Shown here: positions 32,933 to 41,856 of the stretch, piece after piece
How the letters are laid out: each line of letters opens with the position of its first letter
Numbering within the stretch: position 1 is the stretch's first letter
Source: Aldehydirespirator sp965116965
Lineage (GTDB): Bacteria; Actinomycetota; Acidimicrobiia; Acidimicrobiales; Aldehydirespiratoraceae
Length of the DNA: 64,000 bases
Assembly: GCA_965116965.1 (NCBI GenBank)
Contig: OZ220743.1
Span: forward strand, 248,001-312,000
Direction: 5' to 3'
The notes under the pieces: generated by a model
Databases searched by the model: none
What the model saw: only the letters and a program-made list of their open reading frames with translations
Told to the model about the DNA's origin: nothing
Position numbers and translations under genes: made by a program

Positions 32933-35266
32933 TCAGCCGGCGGGTTGCGCGGGAGCCGGCTCCTGATGGCTGCCCTCGACATTGAGGTTGGGCAGGATCC
33001 GGTCCAGCCAGCCCGGCAGCCACCAGTTGCGGGCCCCGAGCAGTTCCATGGTGGACGGCACGATGAGCATGCGCACCAGGCTGGCGTCGGCTGCCACGGC
33101 GGCGGCGAGACCCAGGCCGAACATCTTGATGGCCCGCTGGTCCTCGAACACGAAGCTGCCGAACACGAACACCATGATCAAGGCGGCCGCAGTGATCACC
33201 CGGGCCGTGGCGGCCAGGCCGTCGGCGACGGAGTTCACCGCGTCGCCGGTGCGCTCGTACTCCTCCTTCATGCGCGACAGCAGGAACACCTCGTAGTCCA
33301 TCGACAGCCCGAACAACACCGCGAACAGCATCATCGGCATGAACGGCTCGATCGGACCCGGTTCGATCCCTATGAGACCGCCGAGCCAACCCCACTGGAA
33401 CACGGCCACCAGCACGCCGTAGGCCGCGCCGATGGACAGCATGTTCATGATGACTGCCTTGAGCGGCACAACCAGTGAACGGAACACCGCCATCAACAGC
33501 AGGAAGGAGGCGCCCAGCACCGCCACGAAGAAGACCGCGGTGCGCGACTTCAAGAAATCGCTCACGTCGGCCTTGACCGCGACCAGCCCGGTGATCACCG
33601 GGTCGAGGTCGGTCCCTGCCGTGGCCGCGGGGATCACAGTGCTGCGGAGGTGCTTGACGAGAGCTTCGGTCTCGGGAGCCTGAGGTCCGGTGGTGGGTCG
33701 CACCTCGATGGCGGCAGCCGTGGGTGCTATCGGGCTGTTGGGGATCGGCGGGCTGACGAACGTGACACCATCGGTGGCCGCAAGAGCCTGCGCCAAGTGG
33801 TTGAGATCGGCCATCTGGGAGGCTCCCGACACTTCGGCCACCACCACCAGCGGACCGTTGGCGCCCGCCCCGAAGCCATCGACGAGAAGGTCGTAAGCCT
33901 TGCGAGTCGTGGTCTCGGCGCCGTAATTGCTCTCGTCGGCGAAGCCGAAGCGCAGAACAAGCACCGGCGCGGCCAGCAGAAGCAGCAGCAGGGTGCCGCC
34001 GATGGCGAACGCCCAGGGGCGGGCCTGTACCGCCCGGCTCAGCCGGTACCAGCCGGTCTCCCGCACCGGCCGCTCCCGGCGCGGCGGCAACATGCGTCGC
34101 AGCGGGTTCCGGTCCCGTCCGAACAGTCCTGCCACCAGCACGATCACAGCCACCGGCACGGCTCCGGCCGCCAAGGGTTCGATGCCGGCACCGAAGCCGA
34201 AAAGGGCCACGCTGAACAGCACCGAGGCGATGATGCCTCGTACACGGGTTGTGGTGATCCGATCACCGAGCAGAGCGATGAGCGACGGCAGCAACGTCAC
34301 CGAGCCGATCATGACGACCGCCACCGTGGCCGCGGCGGCCACACCGAAGCCGGTCACGAACGGGATCCCGATGAACAGCATTCCCAGCAGCGACACGACG
34401 ACCGTCGCTCCCGCGAATATGACAGACCGGCCCGCCGAGTCGAGGGCCACCACCAGGGCCTGCTCACGCCCGTGGCCCTCGCTCAGAGCGTCCCGGTAAC
34501 GGGTGATGATGAAAAGGGCGTAGTCGATGCCGACACCCAGCCCGATCATCAGGCCGATGGCCGGCGCGAAGTCCGGCACCGTCATGAAGTTGCTGAAGAC
34601 GATGATGGAAGTCGCTCCGATCCCGACTGTCACCAGAGCCGCAGCCACCGTGGCCCCCATGGCCATCACCGAACCCAGCACTGCGATCAGGACGAAGATG
34701 GCGAACGCGAGGCCGATCGCCTCCGACTCGGGCGGCCGCAACTCGGCGAACCAGATCCCGCCGACCTCCACTTCCAGGCCCTCGATGGAGTTCAGATCCA
34801 ACTCCTCGATCAGGCCCTCGATGGTCCTGCCCATGTCCTGGGCCTCGGTGCCGCTGGTGCCGGGCGGGAGGCTGACGTCGGCATAGGCGATCCGGCCCGC
34901 GTCGGGGCCCTCCGGCGCGATGCGCAGCGGGCCGACCAGCGGGTCGTAAGGGGTGATGACACTGGTCTCCTCAAGGGCCCTGACCTGAGCGAACAGCTCG
35001 CTCATGGCGGATCGCACCTGGGGATCGTCGACACCCTGCTGGGCCCGGAACACGATCGTGCCGGCCGGCCCGGCACCTGCACCCGCGAAGTGCCGTTTCA
35101 GGATGTCGTTTCCGTCGTGGCTCTCAGTGCCCGCGATGGCCAGGTCTCCGCTGTAGGCCTCCCCGAGGTTCTGGGAAGCGCCCAAAGCCAGGAACAGGAT
35201 GACGAGCCAGACAACAACGCCGCGCCACGGATGCCGGAAACACCATCGAGCTATCGACGAGTACAC
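32933..35266 (-). CDS. MMPL/RND-family transporter
   Basis: 777 residues in two homologous halves, each with a membrane bundle and a large extracytoplasmic loop. The N-terminal helix RGVVVWLVILFLALGASQ, the GLGVGIDYALFIITRYRDAL motif in the first half and FGLSMDYEVFLLSRMKEEY in the second are the proton-relay signatures of MMPL proteins. Related mycobacterial proteins export lipids, siderophores or lipid-linked products. It starts at GTG (MYSSIARWC). No mycobacterial-style lipid gene lies beside it; the PKS at 56 kb is far away, so its cargo is unknown. Confidence 0.92.
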   Translation of the reverse strand: MYSSIARWCFRHPWRGVVVWLVILFLALGASQNLGEAYSGDLAIAGTESHDGNDILKRHFAGAGAGPAGTIVFRAQQGVDDPQVRSAMSELFAQVRALEETSVITPYDPLVGPLRIAPEGPDAGRIAYADVSLPPGTSGTEAQDMGRTIEGLIEELDLNSIEGLEVEVGGIWFAELRPPESEAIGLAFAIFVLIAVLGSVMAMGATVAAALVTVGIGATSIIVFSNFMTVPDFAPAIGLMIGLGVGIDYALFIITRYRDALSEGHGREQALVVALDSAGRSVIFAGATVVVSLLGMLFIGIPFVTGFGVAAAATVAVVMIGSVTLLPSLIALLGDRITTTRVRGIIASVLFSVALFGFGAGIEPLAAGAVPVAVIVLVAGLFGRDRNPLRRMLPPRRERPVRETGWYRLSRAVQARPWAFAIGGTLLLLLLAAPVLVLRFGFADESNYGAETTTRKAYDLLVDGFGAGANGPLVVVAEVSGASQMADLNHLAQALAATDGVTFVSPPIPNSPIAPTAAAIEVRPTTGPQAPETEALVKHLRSTVIPAATAGTDLDPVITGLVAVKADVSDFLKSRTAVFFVAVLGASFLLLMAVFRSLVVPLKAVIMNMLSIGAAYGVLVAVFQWGWLGGLIGIEPGPIEPFMPMMLFAVLFGLSMDYEVFLLSRMKEEYERTGDAVNSVADGLAATARVITAAALIMVFVFGSFVFEDQRAIKMFGLGLAAAVAADASLVRMLIVPSTMELLGARNWWLPGWLDRILPNLNVEGSHQEPAPAQPAG

Positions 35267-35320
35267 CGCGGCGTACCCTAGCCCAACCCGATAGCGAGTA
35301 ACCCGAACGATTCGCCTGGA

Positions 35321-36529
35321 TCAATCGGGCTGCGGTGCGGGCGCATCCGGGCCCGAGACCGGCACCGTGCCCCTGATGCGCAGCCATCCCGTCACGACGA
35401 GCACCAGCACCGCCAGGCCGACAGCAGCCCAGGTCGGTCCCGATCCGAAGCTGTCGTACATCCAGGCGGCAGGAAGGGCCGCGACGGCGGCTCCGGCCAC
35501 CTCGGCCGCGCCCATCAGGCCCAGAGCGGCCGCCTGGCGCTGCTCGGTCACGGCTCGAGCCACCACCGCGTGAGCGGCAGTGAAGCCGTAGCCGTCGGCA
35601 AAGCCGACCAGCGTCATCACTCCCGCTATCGGGATCACACCAGGAATCACGCCGAAGGTCATCGTGCTCAGGCTCACCGCGATGAGCCCGGCCATCGTGA
35701 CCCGCACCGGTCCCACCCGGTCGGCCAGCCGTCCCGCCCGCGTGCCCACGAGCATGATCGGCAGCGCGACCATCGTGAACGTGATGCCGGTGAGAGCAGC
35801 ACCCGCGCCCCGGTCGGCGAACATCACCGGCAGCACGGCCTCCCAGGCGCCGATCATCATGAAGTAGCCACCGACGATGATCAACGCTCCCTGCAGGCGC
35901 CTGCCCCTGAGGAGGTCGAACGATGTCGCCCGTCCCGAGACGTCCAGCAGGCCGCGGTCGGGCGGCAACCGCATCGCCACCGGCAGGAACAGCAGCATCG
36001 CGGCGGCGAACACCGCGAAGGGCAAACGGATCCCGCCGACCCACACCAGGAGGGCGGTCAGGGTCGGCCCGAAGATGAATCCAGTGGTCTCGGCCACCAC
36101 CATCCGACCGAGGTTCTCGCCCGCCCGGGCCGGATCGCGCACCGAAGCAGCCCTGCGTACTCCCGGAAGGATCAACCCTCCGGCGAACCCCAGCGCAGCC
36201 CGGCTCGCCACCCACACAGCCAGGTCCCCGGCGAAGACCATCACCAGCATGGCGGCCGAGCTGAGCGCGATCCCCACGGTCGCCATCGTCCGGGAGTGGC
36301 CCGCATCGGCCAAGCGGGCCAGCGTCACCTGCGCCAGGAAGGCGGCCACGAAGCCGCTGGCCACCATGATGCCGATCCCGGACCCGCTGAAGCCCAACTC
36401 GTCGCGCAGTTCCCCGAGCACGGTGACGATCCCGCCGATGCCTCCAGCGGTCACGCCCATCAGCAACTGGAATGGCAGCAGGTCACGGCGGGAGTCCCGG
36501 CGCGGCGACGCGCCGGACCGGTCTGTCAC
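35321..36529 (-). CDS. MFS transporter
   Basis: 402 residues and about 12 predicted membrane helices, with the typical cytoplasmic loop motif TLARLADAGHSRTMAT after helix 2 and its repeat in the second half (RAGRLADRVGPVRVTM). Substrate is unknown; drug or metabolite export is usual for this type. A longer frame would begin in the dispersed repeat upstream, which is unlikely; GTG 36529 (VTDRSGASPRRDS) is chosen as the start. The gene is followed by the MMPL transporter on the same strand with a 54-bp gap, so co-transcription is possible. Confidence 0.85.
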   Translation of the reverse strand: MTDRSGASPRRDSRRDLLPFQLLMGVTAGGIGGIVTVLGELRDELGFSGSGIGIMVASGFVAAFLAQVTLARLADAGHSRTMATVGIALSSAAMLVMVFAGDLAVWVASRAALGFAGGLILPGVRRAASVRDPARAGENLGRMVVAETTGFIFGPTLTALLVWVGGIRLPFAVFAAAMLLFLPVAMRLPPDRGLLDVSGRATSFDLLRGRRLQGALIIVGGYFMMIGAWEAVLPVMFADRGAGAALTGITFTMVALPIMLVGTRAGRLADRVGPVRVTMAGLIAVSLSTMTFGVIPGVIPIAGVMTLVGFADGYGFTAAHAVVARAVTEQRQAAALGLMGAAEVAGAAVAALPAAWMYDSFGSGPTWAAVGLAVLVLVVTGWLRIRGTVPVSGPDAPAPQPD

Positions 36530-36595
36530 GGATTCAGGCCTTCCGAAGAACGTGCGCGGGTAGGTGCAGACCCGTCGCGTCGGGGCGGGGTGTTT

Positions 36596-36675
36596 CCCGC
36601 TCTTGTTCGCTGCGCTCACGGGCCGCTCGGGCCTGCTGCCCGCTCCTGTTCGCTGCGCTCACGGGCCGCTCGGGC
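36596..36675 (+). repeat. Dispersed repeat, copies 3 and 4 in tandem
   Basis: Two copies (36596-36632 and 36639-36675) of the unit starting CCCGCTC(T/C)TGTTCGCTG and ending GGGCCGCTCGGGC lie six bases apart, between the aldolase and the MFS gene. Apart from these, the 258-base gap 36530-36787 shows nothing else. Confidence 0.8.
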
Positions 36676-36787
36676 CCAGGGGCCTCGCCCGTATGCAGCG
36701 GATTCGCTCGCCTACTCGCTCGGCCTCTCGCCGACAGCAGGTCGCTGGTCCGGACAGAACTGGACAGCTCGCGCCCCGCGTGGCCCA

Positions 36788-37609
36788 TCAGTTCGTCTCC
36801 GCACCGTGAACGGCTTCCATGAGGCGTCCCACCACCGCGGCCGGGTCGTCGGAGCCCCAGACGTTGCGGCCGAAGGCGACGCCCGCACCGCCCGCGGTGA
36901 CCACCCCGCGGGCCAACGCCACCACCTGGTCCTCGTCGTCGACCCTGGGGCCGCCCAGCGCCACCACCGGGCCGGGGCAGACCTCGGCCACCGCCTCGAA
37001 CTCGTCGGCCAGTCCGGGGCAGACCGTCTTGACGATGTCGGCGCCGAGCTCGACCGCGATGCGGGCCCCCCGAGCCACGTTCTCGGCGTTCCAGGGAACG
37101 GTCCGGGCCCAACCGCCCGGTATCGACTCGGCCATCACCGGCAGTCCGAGCTGCTCGCACTCCGCGGCCAGTCGGGCCAGCCGGCCCAGGGACAGCTCCT
37201 CGTCGGCCGTGCCGGGGTACACCATGATCACCACCGCGTCTGCTCCGAGCGCCAGAGCCTGCTCCGCGGAGTACAGCAGCGACGTGGTGTCAGCGGCCGG
37301 GGGCTCGCCCAGGTCGGAGATCCCTCCGTCCACCCTCAGGATCAACCCGGATCCGGCGAAGTCTTCAGGACGGGACCGGGCCAGGTGCCAGGTGGTCAGG
37401 ATCCCGTCGGGACGAGCCGCCGCGATGGCACCGGCCGCGGCCGCGCTCACGCCCGCTCCCATGTAGGCGGGATGGTCCATGGCCACGAACACGGCCCGAC
37501 CGTCGGCACCGAAGAGGCGCCGGGCCCGGCGCTGCTTGCCGGCCGCCACCGCAGAGGCCATTTGGGACGGGCCGGGCATCGGCGGGCTAGAGGCCGAGCG
37601 GTCCGGCAT
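36788..37609 (-). CDS. DhnA/LsrF-type class I aldolase
   Basis: About 273 residues of a TIM-barrel class I aldolase. Conserved parts are VFVAMDHPAYMG, ADAVVIMVYPG, GLPVMAESIPGGW, the Schiff-base lysine in ADIVKTVCPG, and VALGGPRVDDEDQ. The DhnA/FbaB/LsrF group cleaves or joins phosphorylated sugars or signalling molecules. ATG 37609 is used; ATG 37561 is also possible, and the frame beyond 37609 is repeat sequence. With the FGGY kinase and the dehydrogenase it could complete a polyol pathway, although it lies 7 kb away. Confidence 0.82.
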   Translation of the reverse strand: MPDRSASSPPMPGPSQMASAVAAGKQRRARRLFGADGRAVFVAMDHPAYMGAGVSAAAAGAIAAARPDGILTTWHLARSRPEDFAGSGLILRVDGGISDLGEPPAADTTSLLYSAEQALALGADAVVIMVYPGTADEELSLGRLARLAAECEQLGLPVMAESIPGGWARTVPWNAENVARGARIAVELGADIVKTVCPGLADEFEAVAEVCPGPVVALGGPRVDDEDQVVALARGVVTAGGAGVAFGRNVWGSDDPAAVVGRLMEAVHGAETN

Positions 37610-37642
37610 GCGAACCGCTACGAAGCTGGCAGGACGCCGAGC

Positions 37643-37689
37643 GAGGCCGTGGCCCGAGCGGCCCGTGAGCGCAGCGAACAAGAGCGGGA
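37643..37689 (-). repeat. Dispersed repeat, copy 5 (opposite orientation)
   Basis: The unit appears inverted: GAGGCCGTGGCCCGAGCGG, then GTGAGCGCAGCGAACAAGAG. It lies just upstream of the aldolase gene. On the plus strand it reads as the peptide AVARAARERSEQERE, identical to the C-terminus of the FGGY kinase. Confidence 0.75.
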
Positions 37690-37737
37690 AATGTCAGGCC
37701 GTACCACGAAACAGCATCACCCATCCGCGCGCTCTCT

Positions 37738-38916
37738 CTACGTATCGACCGGACCGTCGAACTCGTCGTCGGCCAACGGGGTGGCCACGTCGGCCCGAAC
37801 CAGCTTCATCACGTGGGCGGCCCGGCCCTCCCAGGTCGAGGCCGGGCCTACCCGGTAGAACGGCGAGCGCAGGCTCTTCATCAGCTCGGTCACCATGTTG
37901 GTGTCCTCGAGGTTGGTGGTGGCCAGACGGTCCAGCTCGAAGTCCTGCTCGGCTATCGACTTGTCGATCCCGTAGATGCGGCTGAACAGCCGGGTGCGGT
38001 CGGGCGCGATGGGGTCGGCCCTCACCAGGATGAGCTGCGTCGGGTAGGGCAGCGGCGTGAGGTTGGGGTAGATGAAGTCGGCGTAGTGGCCGAGCAGCTG
38101 CTCATGGGTGAGATCGGTGCGCCCGCCGGTTGAGTCCTCCTCCTGGGAGTGGGGCTTGAAGCCGCTGCAGGTTCGGCCCTCGAAGCGCACGATGGTGTCC
38201 ATCTGCTTGCGGAACCGGTTGAGGCGCCGGTGCACGAAGCGCACGTGGTAATCGTCGTTGGAGTTCTCGGCGAAGGCCTTCCAGTTGATGGGGTAGGTCT
38301 CGTCCAGTTCCCGGTAGTAGCGGGTGAAGGTGCCGAACTTGTAGAGGTCGTATCGCTCGGCCAGCGGGGCGATCCACTCCCGGAACGGTGGCGCCTTGCG
38401 GGACAGGCAGCCGAACACGAGCTTGTCCCAGGCCACCTCGATGCGAATAGGCGCCAACCCGTAGTCGGCGGTGGGCAGGTCGTCGGGGTACATGCGGGCC
38501 CGGTCGGGGATGCCGACCAGTCGGCCGTCGATGTTGTAGGCCCAGTTGTGGTAGGGGCAGGTCATGGTCTTGCCGCAGTTGCCGGCCGGCTCGTACAGCA
38601 GGCCCGACGCTCGGTGGCGGCAGTTGTTGAGGAATCCACGGACTGAGCCGTCCTCCTGGCGGATGACCATCACCGGCTGGTAGCCGATGGTTCCGGTGAT
38701 GAAGTCGCCGGGCTCGACCAGGTCCTCGGTGTCGCCCAGCCAGACCCAGGAGCGGGCGTAGACCCGCACCATCTCAAGGTCGAACAGGTCCTGGTCGTAG
38801 ACCTCGTAGGGCTGCAGCATCGGGCTGTCGAGCGGGGCGTCGACCAGCCCCGACGTCTCGCCCACCCTGCGTCGCAGACGTTCCACGACCGGCTCGTGCT
38901 CCAAGTCTGCGATCAC
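37738..38916 (-). CDS. Rieske-type aromatic ring-hydroxylating oxygenase, alpha subunit
   Basis: 392 residues. A Rieske [2Fe-2S] centre is formed by NNCRHRAS and TCPYHNWAYN (C-x-H and C-x2-H). The catalytic domain carries the mononuclear iron ligands in ENSNDDYHVRFVH (His, His and a later Asp). Such alpha subunits oxidise aromatic or carnitine/betaine-like substrates together with a reductase; no reductase or beta subunit is adjacent, so electron supply must come from elsewhere. TAGGGT on the minus strand ends six bases before the GTG start, another leaderless case. Confidence 0.9.
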   Translation of the reverse strand: MIADLEHEPVVERLRRRVGETSGLVDAPLDSPMLQPYEVYDQDLFDLEMVRVYARSWVWLGDTEDLVEPGDFITGTIGYQPVMVIRQEDGSVRGFLNNCRHRASGLLYEPAGNCGKTMTCPYHNWAYNIDGRLVGIPDRARMYPDDLPTADYGLAPIRIEVAWDKLVFGCLSRKAPPFREWIAPLAERYDLYKFGTFTRYYRELDETYPINWKAFAENSNDDYHVRFVHRRLNRFRKQMDTIVRFEGRTCSGFKPHSQEEDSTGGRTDLTHEQLLGHYADFIYPNLTPLPYPTQLILVRADPIAPDRTRLFSRIYGIDKSIAEQDFELDRLATTNLEDTNMVTELMKSLRSPFYRVGPASTWEGRAAHVMKLVRADVATPLADDEFDGPVDT

Positions 38917-39059
38917 ACCGCGACCCTACTCCCGCCCCCCGAACCGAGTCCAAGCAGCCCGTCGGAGCACTCGCGGCCCTCCTATAACGCCAGGGTCGTT
39001 CAGACAACAGCACGAACCGGTCTTGTGCCCCCTCGGCATTGGCGCCGTCGCCGGGGGCG

Positions 39060-41840
39060 CTACCGGGAGAGTTGGTGGTCTATACCTAGCTGGCGGAGGC
39101 CTTCCATGACGGTCAAATCGAGCGTGCTTTGGGGTATGCCTTCTGGACGGGAGGCGCTGATCGTCAACGTGACAGTGACGGAGGCTCCAGTGGCGACGAG
39201 CGGACCGACGGCGACCTTGACCACGTCGCGGATGCGGTCGGCGGGGATCTGTTGGGCGGTCACGACCACATGGGTTGGGTCTCCGCTGGGTTCGGGTTCG
39301 GGCTCGTCCTCGCCGGCGGGCGTGCTGCCTGGCCCAGACGAGGTCTCAGGCTCTGCAGAGTCCTCGGTGCCGTCGCCCGGTGGGCCATGATCGGCCTGTT
39401 CGACGATTAGCCGCTTGATCGTGGAGGCCCGCACAAGCCAGGTGCCGGGCTGGAACTGGATTTCTGACGGGCCGACGTCGGTGGCGAAGCGGCGTACGGC
39501 GTCGGGGGCGTACCAGGCGGCGCCTGAGGCGAGCCCGAAGATGCCGTCGGCGACGCCTCGGGCGAGACAGTTCCTAAGCACGTTGGCGTCGGCGAGTTTG
39601 GGGAGCCGGGGCAGGCGGTAGAAGTAGGCGAGCAGTTGATCCAACTCGACGGCCTCGTTGTCGGTGCCCAGCACACCGAAGCGGCTCGACAACAGCGCCG
39701 CGGGAGCCAGCGAGCGGAGCAGCAGCCGGTCGGTGGCCTTGAGGTGCTCGAGGACCCTGTCGGTGATGGTGTCGGTGCCGCGAGCGGGACCGAGGTCGAT
39801 CACGCTGAGCCGGGTTCTGCCGTTGCCGTCGGGACCGAGGGACATCAGGTGCCGGTAGGCCATGACTACCTGCTGGGGCAGTCGGGTCTCGGATTCAGTG
39901 AGGCGGTCGGCGAGTTGGCGCCTTTGTTCCTGGTTGAACCGTTTGAGTTGCGTTGGGTTGTTGGTGATGTCCCGCATCGCGGCGAGGGTCCGGGCGGTCT
40001 GGCGCGCCCGCGAGACGCTTGGGCTGTCCGCGGCGACGACGACCAGAGCGTTCTTGTTGGTTCGGGCCGAACTGCCCCGATTGTTGAGGATCGCTTCAGC
40101 AGTCTTGGGCCCGTCACCGTCCGCGGTGAGCCCGACGTTCAGGATCCCGAGAGTCAGGCGGGGCTCATCTGCGATGTCCATAGTCTCAGCGATGTTCGTC
40201 TCGACGCGAAACGGTGCGAGCACAGGGGCCGCGTCGGCAGTGGCTTCGCGAAGCAGCTGCAGGATGCGACCGTCGCTGACGGCGCCTTCTTGTTCGACGA
40301 TGATCTTGTTGAGGTTGGGCTCGGTGGTGAATCGGTAGCGGCCGCCCTCGTGGCGCATGTACCACAGCGACCCGGCCAGGGCGTCGCGCACATCGTCGAC
40401 AACACCTCTAGACAGCTCAGGGCGGCCGACTCCGATGAGCATCTGCGCCGAGGAGGCACCCAGCACCCTGTCGGAGCCGAAGCTGTGCAGGAAGGCCGAG
40501 GTCGCAAGCCCGGTCGCAACGCGGTTGCGTGCGATGTCACCACCCCGGCGCCGGTCCTCTTCTGCCGCCTTGGAATCGCCACGGATGATGTCGGCGTTCA
40601 ACGCCGACTTGTAAGACTCTCCGGCGAAGCGGAGGATCTCCGCACGCACGCCGGAGTCGTCAAGTGGCACATCACCGACACAGATCAGCGCGGCCGAGTG
40701 GTCGACCTCCGCCAGAGCCTTCACAGTGTGAGCCAGCGTGCGGAGCGCCCCGCGAGTCCTCTGGAAGCCTGACAGCGAGCCCCAGCGATTGGTCAGCAGG
40801 TCGATCAGCTCGGGATGGAACGGGTAGGAACCGGCGATGCGATCCCTGTATGCCGGGTCGCGGTAGGACTGTGGCACCGCGTCACCCATTTGTTCGTAGT
40901 AGGCGCCGTAAGCGTCGGCGACGACTCGCCGGTCGGCAACCGACCCGACTGACTCGAAGAGGCGGGTGTGCAGGATCGGGAAGATGTCGTCGCCCTCCAC
41001 CGGCGTGACGATGTTCTCGGTGCGCCCAACCACCTTGGAGAGCCGTTCGAACATGTCGGCGCCCGAAACGGTGGAGTAGTCCTCCAGCCGCGAGGAAGTG
41101 AGCGTGGCTACGACAGCCGCGCCGGAGACATTGGCGGCCGCGGTGCACAGTTCCTTGATGACTGTGAGCGTGGTCCCTGCGAGGTTCCCGTCGCCGGCCT
41201 GCACGGACAGCGCTTTGTTGAGGTACTCAAGCGTCTCATCCAGCAGGATGAGGCAGGGCGCCGCGCTCTCGAGCAGCCTGACGATCTCAGGCGTGGAGGT
41301 TCCGAGCAGCGCCTCGTCCTTGCTGCGGATCTCCTCGTGCAACGCGGCGCCTCCGAGCCGCCACGCCAAGTGGCCGAGGAAGGAGTGCACGGTCGTGCCG
41401 TCGGGCATCCGTTCGGGAGCGGCGCTGAGAGCCGAGCCGTCGAGCACTGCGACGCGCGCGTCCGGGAGGGCTCCTGATGCGAGTGAGCCGGCGACCTGCT
41501 GGCCCAAGGGCGTCGGCGCCACGGCGCTCGGATTGCCGAAAAGGTGATAGGCGGCGAGAAGAGTGTGGGTCTTGCCGCCGCCGAACTCAGTCTGCATCCG
41601 GTGCACAGCGGCGGCCGCGTTGTCACCATCGAGACGGTTGCCGATCTCGACCAACGCGTCGTGCAGGGGCGCGGTCACATAGGTCTTGCTCGCGAAGAGC
41701 TCAGGGTTGCAGTAGTCGGCCGGTCCTCGCCCGAGCGCGACAAGTCCCAGATCGGCGGCGAAGAGCGATTCGTCGAAGGAGCCGTCTCGGATGTCGGCGT
41801 GGGGGCGGGCCACTTCGAGCCAGGGTCTCAGGTCGGTCAT
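39060..41840 (-). CDS. Locus B: DUF499/COG1483 ATPase
   Basis: 926 residues. It opens directly with the DUF499 region (LEVARPHADIRDGSFDESLF), has P-loop QTEFGGGKTHTLLAAYHL near 87 and Walker B CLILLDETLEYLNKA near 207, and ends with an acidic, proline-rich linker (EDSAEPETSSGPG) before a small last domain (VVVTAQQIPADRIRDVVKV). It lacks the HEPN domain fused to the locus A homologue. It is the third gene of a minus-strand operon, 16 bp after the methyltransferase. The ATPase may assemble with the methyltransferase and helicase on DNA; it has no known catalytic effector. Confidence 0.9.
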   Translation of the reverse strand: MTDLRPWLEVARPHADIRDGSFDESLFAADLGLVALGRGPADYCNPELFASKTYVTAPLHDALVEIGNRLDGDNAAAAVHRMQTEFGGGKTHTLLAAYHLFGNPSAVAPTPLGQQVAGSLASGALPDARVAVLDGSALSAAPERMPDGTTVHSFLGHLAWRLGGAALHEEIRSKDEALLGTSTPEIVRLLESAAPCLILLDETLEYLNKALSVQAGDGNLAGTTLTVIKELCTAAANVSGAAVVATLTSSRLEDYSTVSGADMFERLSKVVGRTENIVTPVEGDDIFPILHTRLFESVGSVADRRVVADAYGAYYEQMGDAVPQSYRDPAYRDRIAGSYPFHPELIDLLTNRWGSLSGFQRTRGALRTLAHTVKALAEVDHSAALICVGDVPLDDSGVRAEILRFAGESYKSALNADIIRGDSKAAEEDRRRGGDIARNRVATGLATSAFLHSFGSDRVLGASSAQMLIGVGRPELSRGVVDDVRDALAGSLWYMRHEGGRYRFTTEPNLNKIIVEQEGAVSDGRILQLLREATADAAPVLAPFRVETNIAETMDIADEPRLTLGILNVGLTADGDGPKTAEAILNNRGSSARTNKNALVVVAADSPSVSRARQTARTLAAMRDITNNPTQLKRFNQEQRRQLADRLTESETRLPQQVVMAYRHLMSLGPDGNGRTRLSVIDLGPARGTDTITDRVLEHLKATDRLLLRSLAPAALLSSRFGVLGTDNEAVELDQLLAYFYRLPRLPKLADANVLRNCLARGVADGIFGLASGAAWYAPDAVRRFATDVGPSEIQFQPGTWLVRASTIKRLIVEQADHGPPGDGTEDSAEPETSSGPGSTPAGEDEPEPEPSGDPTHVVVTAQQIPADRIRDVVKVAVGPLVATGASVTVTLTISASRPEGIPQSTLDLTVMEGLRQLGIDHQLSR

Positions 41841-41856
41841 GGCACGGAAGCCCTCC

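Noticed and set aside
36596..36675. Tandem repeat pair considered as a CRISPR array
   Set aside because: Only two units with a six-base gap, no spacers and no cas genes.
35570..37858. 762-codon plus-strand frame over the MFS and aldolase genes
   Set aside because: It is antisense of real genes and spans the dispersed repeats; no recognisable domain.
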